Positions 46,013-51,156 of a stretch of 51,156 bases of DNA are shown one piece after another. Position numbers and translations under genes: made by a program. The notes under the pieces are model-generated. The model was not told the origin of the DNA. It saw nothing but the letters and a program-made list of their open reading frames with translations, and searched no databases. Source of the stretch: Promethearchaeia archaeon. Lineage in GTDB: Archaea > Asgardarchaeota > Lokiarchaeia > Sigyniarchaeales > SOKP01. How positions within the stretch are numbered: the first letter of the stretch is position 1; the number at the start of each line of letters is the position of its first letter. The DNA lies in assembly GCA_029856155.1 (NCBI GenBank), contig JAHQWL010000029.1, positions 1 through 51,156 on the forward strand. Direction: 5' to 3'.

Positions 46013-47149
46013 ATGTTTAGCTTATTTTTAATGATATTTGGATACGTTTTTACTCTCTGTGTGAGTATATATACCTTGAATTTTATTTTTACTCATCCGG
46101 GTAAATACGGCATAAAATTCACAGCAATTTTAAATTTTTTAGCAATTTTAAATGCAGTTGTAATATATTCGACACTTTATATGTTGTCAGTACTAACTTT
46201 ATTTTCTGAAAGCATTAATATTTTGCTTTGGAAACTTTCCATTATATTCGGTTTTATCTCGTTATTTATTACTTCATTAATTTATACTTTTTTGAAAGAA
46301 TTTAAGAGGATTCCATATTTTCCTTTTCTTATTTTTACTATGCTTTTTGGTTTGTTAATAGGATCGTTTTTTTCACCGAATTCAGTCCAAATTTTGATTA
46401 ATTCTCTAAATTCTCCCCCTTTTTTAAATACAGATCTTTCTATAATAAATTTCAAATTTAATGTTTTAACTGGATTAATCATTGGAATTTTCCAAATTTC
46501 TTCTATGGGGTACTATTTCTTACTCTCTTATGTAATATATATTCGAGCAAGGAATAAAGAACTGGTAAAAGGTTTAATTGTCAATAATTTTATTCTTTTT
46601 ACTCCAATCTTAATGTACATTTTATATGTTACTTTTCAATTATCAATTTTCAGAGAATTGCACATGCTTTGTGTATGGATTAATGTCTTATTAATATGTT
46701 ATATCTTAGTAAAGAAACCCGAAATGTTTTCAGAATTAACTAATAAGCTATTTTATGTTAATATTTACCATAAATCAGGTATCTTATTATATTCTTATAA
46801 GTTTAGTACTAGTAATAATGAGATAGACTCAACTATATGGGGGAATATCCTTATTGGAATCAATCATATCCTCTCTGAATTTGTCGATCCAAAAGATCAA
46901 ATTGAAGTACTCCAGACGGATAACTCAGATATTATTGTAAACTATGATCAAGTAGGATTTGCAGTGGTATTAATAACAAATCATAAAAATGCTCTTTTGA
47001 AAAAATTAATGGAAACCTTTACAGTAGAATTTAAAGCTAAATACGAAAAAGAGTTAATTGAAATCCAAGATCTAAATAAATTAATTAACGTTTCAGAATT
47101 CAAAGAAACGAAAGATATTGTTGAGAAAACTTTCCAAATGTATCTTTAA
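46013..47149 (+). CDS. Multi-spanning membrane protein with C-terminal longin/roadblock-like domain (copy 2)
   Basis: A 378-residue paralogue of the preceding gene with the same architecture: about seven N-terminal membrane helices followed by a soluble domain from about residue 245 (VNIYHKSGILLYSYKF, GNILIGINHILSEF, IIVNYDQVGFAVVLITNHKNA, LINVSEFKETKDIV). The soluble domains are much better conserved between the two than the membrane parts, where only general pattern and a few positions (LLWKLSIIF vs LVLWNLSIIF) remain. This suggests duplication followed by divergence of the sensing or anchoring half. A seven-T run (47152-47158) follows the stop. Confidence 0.7.
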   Translation: MFSLFLMIFGYVFTLCVSIYTLNFIFTHPGKYGIKFTAILNFLAILNAVVIYSTLYMLSVLTLFSESINILLWKLSIIFGFISLFITSLIYTFLKEFKRIPYFPFLIFTMLFGLLIGSFFSPNSVQILINSLNSPPFLNTDLSIINFKFNVLTGLIIGIFQISSMGYYFLLSYVIYIRARNKELVKGLIVNNFILFTPILMYILYVTFQLSIFRELHMLCVWINVLLICYILVKKPEMFSELTNKLFYVNIYHKSGILLYSYKFSTSNNEIDSTIWGNILIGINHILSEFVDPKDQIEVLQTDNSDIIVNYDQVGFAVVLITNHKNALLKKLMETFTVEFKAKYEKELIEIQDLNKLINVSEFKETKDIVEKTFQMYL

Positions 47150-47172
47150 AATTTTTTTCAGCAAAATTGGAC

Positions 47173-47180
47173 TATATAAA
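47173..47180 (+). promoter_or_regulatory. Candidate TATA box of the zinc-ribbon RDD gene
   Basis: TATATAAA lies about 80 nt before the TTG start at 47261 and after the T-run ending the previous gene, as expected for an independent archaeal promoter. Confidence 0.35.
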
Positions 47181-47260
47181 TCTTATATGAATTATAAATG
47201 TTAATTTAATTAATAATTGAAATTTTATAATATTAAAAATAAAATTGGTGTTAATAAAAG

Positions 47261-47866
47261 TTGTCTTTAAAATTTTGCCCTAAATGTGGCAGTGAATTAG
47301 AGCCAGATTCAATGTTTTGTGTATCATGTGGCGCGAATTTAGGCACCAGAAAAAATGTTGCAGAAACTACCTCTTACGAAACAGTTCCTGAAAAGAAAGC
47401 TCAACAAGCTAAAATTGCATCTGAAACTGTAGATTATGGAGATTTTTGGCCAAGACTTGTTGCATTGATTATTGACGGAATTATAATCGGAATAATTGGT
47501 TCAGTCCTCTCTTTAATAATCTTTGTTGCGTGGATACCATTTAATATTTTTAATCCACTTAGTGGAGGTTGGTGGAGTGTATCTTTTCCTTTCGATTGGT
47601 TAATAGGATTTATATACTCTTGGGCTCTTGAAACAAATAATCAGGGTCAGACGCTGGGGAAAATGGCTATGCATTTGAGAACCGTAGATGAGCATACTTT
47701 TGGTCCAGCAAGTTCTGGTCATTATGCTATAAACAATCTTTTAAAACCTTCTGGGTTATTAATTTTAGATTTAATTATTGGATTTCTGAAAAATTCTGGT
47801 GATCCTAAGAAGAGATACCGTATTATGCAAAATGTCTCTGAAACTGTAGTAATAAGGACAAATTAA
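47261..47866 (+). CDS. Zinc-ribbon plus RDD-family membrane protein
   Basis: A 201-residue protein. An N-terminal zinc ribbon (FCPKCGSE ... FCVSCGANLG) is followed by a short linker and an RDD-type membrane domain: DFWPRLVALIIDGIIIGIIG with the Arg/Asp signature, about three hydrophobic segments, and NNQGQTLGKMAMHLRTVD. RDD proteins are small membrane proteins, some implicated in ion transport; the role here is unknown. Zinc-ribbon/RDD fusions are common in archaea. The start is TTG 47261; no in-frame ATG precedes the first Cys pair. Confidence 0.85.
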   Translation: MSLKFCPKCGSELEPDSMFCVSCGANLGTRKNVAETTSYETVPEKKAQQAKIASETVDYGDFWPRLVALIIDGIIIGIIGSVLSLIIFVAWIPFNIFNPLSGGWWSVSFPFDWLIGFIYSWALETNNQGQTLGKMAMHLRTVDEHTFGPASSGHYAINNLLKPSGLLILDLIIGFLKNSGDPKKRYRIMQNVSETVVIRTN

Positions 47867-47877
47867 AAAATCTCATC

Positions 47878-47885
47878 TTTTTTTT
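47878..47885 (+). terminator. T-run terminator
   Basis: Eight consecutive T residues, 11 nt after the stop of the RDD gene and before the TATA box of the next gene, match the simple oligo-T terminators of archaea. Confidence 0.4.
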
Positions 47886-47950
47886 ATAACATAATCTTAA
47901 AATTTATTTTCTTTCTTTTAATTCATTAGAAAATTATTACTATCTAAAGA

Positions 47951-47958
47951 TTTATAAA
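47951..47958 (+). promoter_or_regulatory. Candidate TATA box of the 69-aa gene
   Basis: TTTATAAA lies 35-42 nt before ATG 47993. A transcript starting ~25 nt downstream would include the GAGGT ribosome-binding site at 47981-47985. Confidence 0.45.
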
Positions 47959-47992
47959 GCAATATTTTTATGAATAACGCGAGGTAATAAAA

Positions 47993-48202
47993 ATGGAAGT
48001 ATTAGAATATCAACAAGATACTGCTTGGGCAAGAGATTGGGGTGTTATAGTTGGGATTTTTGATACTATTGACTATCTAAATTCATTATTCAAAAAATTA
48101 GATGTCCCTTATTTAAGGGAAATACAACAAAAAATGCTAATTCTCAATCTTGAGAAATATGCTTGGTCCTTACAAAATTACATCATTGAGAAATATTCCT
48201 AA
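47993..48202 (+). CDS. Small conserved-looking protein (69 aa)
   Basis: A 69-residue soluble protein beginning MEVLEYQQDTAWARDWG, with two predicted helices (DTIDYLNSLFKKL and REIQQKMLILNLEKYAWSLQNYIIEKYS). It has its own promoter-like TATA box and a good GAGGT ribosome-binding site, so it is very likely expressed. I do not recognise a family; the aromatic and Asp/Arg-rich opening may be an interaction surface. Confidence 0.7.
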   Translation: MEVLEYQQDTAWARDWGVIVGIFDTIDYLNSLFKKLDVPYLREIQQKMLILNLEKYAWSLQNYIIEKYS

Positions 48203-48304
48203 TTAGCTATATATTTATAGCTTAATCTATAGAGAATATATTGCATAATCATATTCTTATCCTTTAAATTAAAACGGTATCTTTACCGGGTACAGAAATA
48301 AATG

Positions 48305-49027
48305 TTAAAGATTAATAGATTTACTCTTTTTTTCTTTAAATTTGCGAAGGATTTCTATTATATTTACCCTTAACATTAGATATACCATAATGACAGTGAA
48401 ATATAAAGTTACTATACTAAATAACCAATTTTCACCTCCTAGAAACGTACAAATATTGAGTATATTGTAGGCAAAAATAAGCATTAATCCAAGTTTTCCA
48501 AACCATACCCAAAAAATTGTTTTTTTAATATCATATTTAATTAATCCTAAAGGAATCGTTATCATATCATCATTCAATGGTGTTAGTCCAAATAGATATA
48601 TGAGAAGTGGTGCAATTTTTGGATGATCGACTAAATACTTTTGATAAGTTTTTAGATTTTCAGTTCTATCAAAAGAAATAATTTCTGAAGCCCCTCTGCC
48701 AATAAAATATCCTGCCATTTCTCCTACGAGACATCCCAAGGATGCTATGAATCCCACTAAAAGAGGGATAAAAATATTTAACTGGCGAAAAGGCTCGGAA
48801 CTAAAACATACTACAAATGTATATGGAGTAGGAACCGGAAGTAAGTTTCCAATCATACAGACCCAAAAAGTAATTAAAAGACCAGAATATATATCTTGAA
48901 ATTGCGGATATCTTGAAATATTTTCAATAGCTTCTCTATGGGAAGTATTTACTAAAAGATCTAGTGATAGAATTGTTAAAAGTACAAATACAATAATAAA
49001 GACAACGTCAATCTTTTTCAGTTTCAA
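48305..49027 (-). CDS. VTT/DedA-like (SNARE-associated) membrane protein
   Basis: A 240-residue integral membrane protein with an N-terminal helix and about five further hydrophobic segments. The VTT/DedA signature is present: a re-entrant GNLLPVPTPYTFVVCF, then GCLVGEMAGYFIGRGASE (the conserved E and GxxxGR) and LFGLTPLNDDMITIPLGLIKYDIKKTIFWVWFGK. Family members include TMEM41B/VMP1 and bacterial DedA, linked to lipid scrambling or polyprenyl-phosphate recycling. The start may be the TTG at 49027 or an internal codon. Expected to act in the cell membrane. Confidence 0.82.
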   Translation of the reverse strand: MKLKKIDVVFIIVFVLLTILSLDLLVNTSHREAIENISRYPQFQDIYSGLLITFWVCMIGNLLPVPTPYTFVVCFSSEPFRQLNIFIPLLVGFIASLGCLVGEMAGYFIGRGASEIISFDRTENLKTYQKYLVDHPKIAPLLIYLFGLTPLNDDMITIPLGLIKYDIKKTIFWVWFGKLGLMLIFAYNILNICTFLGGENWLFSIVTLYFTVIMVYLMLRVNIIEILRKFKEKKSKSINL

Positions 49028-49099
49028 TTTAAATTACCTTTTTTTTTTGTAATTTAAGTAAAGGATTCAGAATTATATAGTTAATGATTTAGAAGTATT

Positions 49100-49252
49100 T
49101 TAAGACATTGAAAGTGCTATAAAAAGAATTGAGATTATAATACTAATAAAAAGCACAGTAATAAGTACGAAACCAAGAGTTTTCCTTTTCTTTTGCCTTT
49201 TTGTTATAGTGGTTTTGCGCTGTGGCGATGGCCTACGTCTAACATGAGACAT
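49100..49252 (-). CDS. Small single-pass membrane protein (50 aa)
   Basis: ATG 49252 opens a 50-codon minus-strand frame ending TAA at 49100-49102. Residues 1-25 are strongly basic (VRRRPSPQRK, KRQKKRK), followed by one long hydrophobic helix (GFVLITVLFISIIISILFIA) and a short tail, i.e. a tail-anchored arrangement with the basic part in the cytoplasm. Size and layout recall the archaeal SecG/Sec61-beta subunit, but its usual conserved residues before the helix are not evident. It lies between the VTT and gelsolin genes on the same strand. Confidence 0.55.
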   Translation of the reverse strand: MSHVRRRPSPQRKTTITKRQKKRKTLGFVLITVLFISIIISILFIALSMS

Positions 49253-49283
49253 TATTATTTATTCAATTGAGAAAATTTTGAAT

Positions 49284-49967
49284 TTAATTATCTTGTTTAT
49301 CAGATTTTTGTAGAAGTTCAGTTAATACAACATTATTATATGAGAAAAGCATCCTTGGGATATAATTTTCAGCTAAATATGGTCCATCGTCAATTTCTTC
49401 TTTTAATGGGAAGAGCTTTTTTTCTTTTATTACTGACCCTAAATAATTTCTATCATATTCTCTATAGCCAAATACTTTATTTTTAACTATGACTATTTTT
49501 CTTTCGTATCCTTCTGGTATTCCAGCCTTCTCAAGAAGTAATAGTATCTTTTCTCTAGATAAAGATTTAATTAATTCTAAATCTTCCTCAGTATCTTTAT
49601 ATGCCGGGCCGGTTTGTGCTTCTACATAATCGGGTTCTTCTTCTAAACCGGCAGCTACTTTGAAACCTAAAGTTTCATTACCTTCATCGACTGCTGAAAT
49701 CTTAAAACCAATTCCATATCTATCCCTGATACTAGGTGCCATTTTAGCTGCTATGAATTTCATCCTCGTAGTTGTATTGCTTCCATGCCAAATCCAGACT
49801 CTATATCTAGATGGGTCAACAATAAGGAGTACGAAATCTGGATCTAATAATTCAGTTAATTCAATGTCTTCTTCTACTTCTAATTCTTGAAATTCATTCA
49901 ATTCATCATTATATTGGAAAACGATTATTTTCTCTTTTTCTTTTACTGGAAACTTTTCATCTGGCAT
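49284..49967 (-). CDS. Gelsolin-like domain protein
   Basis: A 227-residue protein with one gelsolin-homology domain at about residues 30-120: LDPDFVLLIVDPSRYRVWIWHG, the helix RMKFIAAKMAPSIRDRYG and FKISAVDEGNETLGF, matching the gelsolin DxxxxxVWxWxG and (V)DEGxE motifs. The C-terminal ~100 residues are a separate alpha/beta piece (LSREKILLLLEKAGIPEGY, VKNKVFGYREYDRNYLG) of unknown role. Asgard gelsolin-domain proteins bind and modulate actin. No signal peptide or membrane segment. The single-domain form differs from multi-domain eukaryotic gelsolins. Confidence 0.88.
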   Translation of the reverse strand: MPDEKFPVKEKEKIIVFQYNDELNEFQELEVEEDIELTELLDPDFVLLIVDPSRYRVWIWHGSNTTTRMKFIAAKMAPSIRDRYGIGFKISAVDEGNETLGFKVAAGLEEEPDYVEAQTGPAYKDTEEDLELIKSLSREKILLLLEKAGIPEGYERKIVIVKNKVFGYREYDRNYLGSVIKEKKLFPLKEEIDDGPYLAENYIPRMLFSYNNVVLTELLQKSDKQDN

Positions 49968-50049
49968 AATGTTGGTTGAACAGTGTTCGTTATATATAAC
50001 TATATAATTTTACTAATATATTATTATTTTGACTTTTACCAATATGAAA

Positions 50050-50134
50050 TGCGGGAAGGGAGATTTGAACTCCCGAACTCCTACGAGAATGGGTTCTGAG
50101 CCCATCGCCTTTGACCAAACTTGGCAATTCCCGC
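50050..50134 (-). tRNA. tRNA-Leu (anticodon CAG)
   Basis: On the minus strand an 85-nt class II tRNA folds with a 7-bp acceptor (GCGGGAA/TTCCCGC), D arm (GCCAAGTTTGGTCAAAGGC), anticodon stem ATGGG/CCCAT with loop CTCAGAA (anticodon CAG), a long variable arm typical of leucine, and T arm GGGAG TTCAAAT CTCCC. The discriminator is A. The 3' CCA is not encoded and there is no intron. It shares the 71-nt gap with the divergent ogg2 gene. Confidence 0.96.
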
Positions 50135-50205
50135 AAAGTTTTTGTATTTAATCCATTTTACTTATTTTTTTAAATAATAATTATTTAAAATTCCTAAAAA
50201 TTTTA

Positions 50206-50868
50206 ATGATTACTTTTAAACTTGATTCCTTTCACAGAAACATGCAAGAACTTTTAGATAAAATTCAAACGCTTAAAACTAGTGAAGTTAAAACTCATGT
50301 GGATGCTCGTATAACTGAGTTTAGTGAGATTAAAACTCACCCTATCCATTTGATATTTAAGGAGCTGTGTTTTTGTATTACTACGGCTAATTGCAGTGCA
50401 GAACGATGCATTGAGGTGCAAGAAAAGATGGGTAATGGATTCCTTACCTTATCCGAAAAACAGTTAGCGTCCAAGTTAAAAGAATATAAATATAGATTTC
50501 CAAATGTGCGATCCAAGTATATCTTTGAGGCTAGAAAAAAAATATCTGAATTAGAAAGCAATATTAAATCTGGTGATAATGGACCAAATTTACGAGAATG
50601 GATTGTGAACAACATAAAAGGGATTGGCTATAAAGAGGCCAGTCATTTCTTAAGAAATATTGGGTATAATGATTACGCGATTATTGATTTTCACATTATA
50701 GATCTATTAGTTAATTACAATTTAATTCAAAAACCAAAAACTTTGACTAAAAATAAATATCTCGAAATTGAAGAAATATTGAAAAATATAGGAGAGAAAT
50801 TAAATCTAAATTTATCTGAATTAGATTTATATTTATGGTATTTAGAAACGGGAAAAATTCTTAAATAG
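50206..50868 (+). CDS. ogg2: 8-Oxoguanine DNA glycosylase/AP lyase (Ogg2 family)
   Basis: A 220-residue archaeal Ogg2-type N-glycosylase/DNA lyase that removes 8-oxoguanine in base excision repair. The HhH-GPD region is NNIKGIGYKEASHFLRNIGYNDYAIIDFHI: the catalytic Lys follows the hairpin (GIGYKEASHFLRN) and the catalytic Asp is in AIIDFHI. The N-terminal helical part (FKELCFCITTANCSAERC) has the FxxLxxxIxxxN layout of the family. The C-terminus ends in LYLWYLETGKILK, as usual for Ogg2. Start ATG 50206. Confidence 0.92.
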   Translation: MITFKLDSFHRNMQELLDKIQTLKTSEVKTHVDARITEFSEIKTHPIHLIFKELCFCITTANCSAERCIEVQEKMGNGFLTLSEKQLASKLKEYKYRFPNVRSKYIFEARKKISELESNIKSGDNGPNLREWIVNNIKGIGYKEASHFLRNIGYNDYAIIDFHIIDLLVNYNLIQKPKTLTKNKYLEIEEILKNIGEKLNLNLSELDLYLWYLETGKILK

Positions 50869-50918
50869 TCAAGATATTTAAAAATCAAATAGAAAAGAAA
50901 AATAAAAAGGGAAATGAA

Positions 50919-51156
50919 ATGGATCCTACGTGCCATAACTGTAATAGTTTAAATTTTTGTATCCGTGGAAAACCAAACAAAAACCTGGAAAACTGTCCTA
51001 TGATTGTGAGTCCTGAAATTGAAGAGGAAGCTTTCAATCGTTATAAAACTGACGAGGTCATAAAAAAAACCACAAAAATGGCATCAATTGTGGAAGCTTC
51101 AGGATACATTCATTGGCCTCGTTTAAAAGATACCATAGAATTTGCTACAAGAATGG
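50919..51156 (+). CDS. DUF1847-like metal-binding protein (N-terminal part, cut by right edge)
   Basis: ATG 50919 begins an open frame that runs off the right edge after 79 codons. A ribosome-binding AAGGGA precedes it. The N-terminus carries a Cys-rich cluster (CHNCNSLNFC, then CPM), and further on YIHWPRLKDTIEFATRM matches the opening of the uncharacterised metal-binding DUF1847 proteins. It starts 50 nt after ogg2 on the same strand and may be co-transcribed with it. The function is unknown. Confidence 0.75.
   Translation, partial: MDPTCHNCNSLNFCIRGKPNKNLENCPMIVSPEIEEEAFNRYKTDEVIKKTTKMASIVEASGYIHWPRLKDTIEFATRM

Noticed and set aside
50050..50134. tRNA-Leu as an integration site for a mobile element
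   Set aside because: No integrase, repeated tRNA end or foreign-looking gene is adjacent.
1..51156. CRISPR array or insertion sequence
   Set aside because: No regularly spaced repeats, cas genes, transposase motifs or terminal inverted repeats were noticed on reading.

Overview
The window looks like a piece of an Asgard (Lokiarchaeia-like) archaeal genome. It is very AT-rich. It carries several eukaryote-like signatures of that group: a gelsolin-domain protein, a roadblock/LC7 protein, a roadblock domain fused to a Ras-like GTPase, and several longin-like proteins, two of them fused to multi-spanning membrane domains. It also has the archaeal lipid-precursor pathway, an archaeal SelB-like factor, an archaeal Ogg2 glycosylase and a class II tRNA-Leu. 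No rRNA, CRISPR array, insertion sequence or integrase was seen. The species assignment is inference from gene content.

Layout. 1-5.9 kb: N-terminus of a secreted, sequon-rich surface protein (cut by the left edge), a small Cys-rich protein, an atypical SDR, a roadblock protein, two related metallo-beta-lactamase-fold hydrolases and a longin-like coiled-coil protein. 6-15.5 kb: a four-PAS histidine kinase overlapping a small convergent ORF, an amidohydrolase, an ArsB/NhaD-type transporter, a GCS2-type carboxylate-amine ligase and a large protein of unknown function.

15.6-30.8 kb is an isoprenoid and membrane-lipid island. A cis-prenyltransferase (minus) precedes a tightly packed plus-strand operon: HMG-CoA synthase, a decarboxylase resembling haloarchaeal phosphomevalonate decarboxylase, class II HMG-CoA reductase, a UbiD-like anhydromevalonate phosphate decarboxylase, both subunits of AcnX-type phosphomevalonate dehydratase, mevalonate kinase, and isopentenyl phosphate kinase fused to type 2 IPP isomerase. 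Facing it on the minus strand are a longin-like protein, a UbiX flavin prenyltransferase (cofactor supply for the UbiD-like enzyme), a trans-prenyl diphosphate synthase and a geranylgeranyl reductase. Together these cover acetoacetyl-CoA to prenyl diphosphates plus lipid saturation. Two apparently alternative routes from mevalonate 5-phosphate to isopentenyl phosphate lie in one operon.

The most striking observation is in the mevalonate kinase gene. The open frame from its strong ribosome-binding site is interrupted by 31 nt between the Glu and His codons of the conserved GEHxVVYG motif. Removing exactly 31 nt restores a normal kinase N-terminus. The segment and its flanks can fold into an almost canonical bulge-helix-bulge, the substrate of archaeal splicing endonuclease. 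This is a candidate pre-mRNA intron in a protein-coding gene outside the well-known cbf5 case.

31-42 kb: a GH38 alpha-mannosidase, a membrane-anchored PHP/DUF3604 protein, a phosphodiesterase of the alkaline phosphatase superfamily, a SelB-like factor with a degenerate G domain, a TSPPY-type DNA methyltransferase, an unknown beta-rich protein and the roadblock-GTPase fusion. 42-51 kb: a short helical protein, a second solitary DNA methyltransferase, the tandem membrane/longin-like pair, a zinc-ribbon RDD protein, small proteins, a VTT/DedA protein, the gelsolin-domain protein, tRNA-Leu(CAG), Ogg2 and the start of a DUF1847-like metal-binding protein cut by the right edge.
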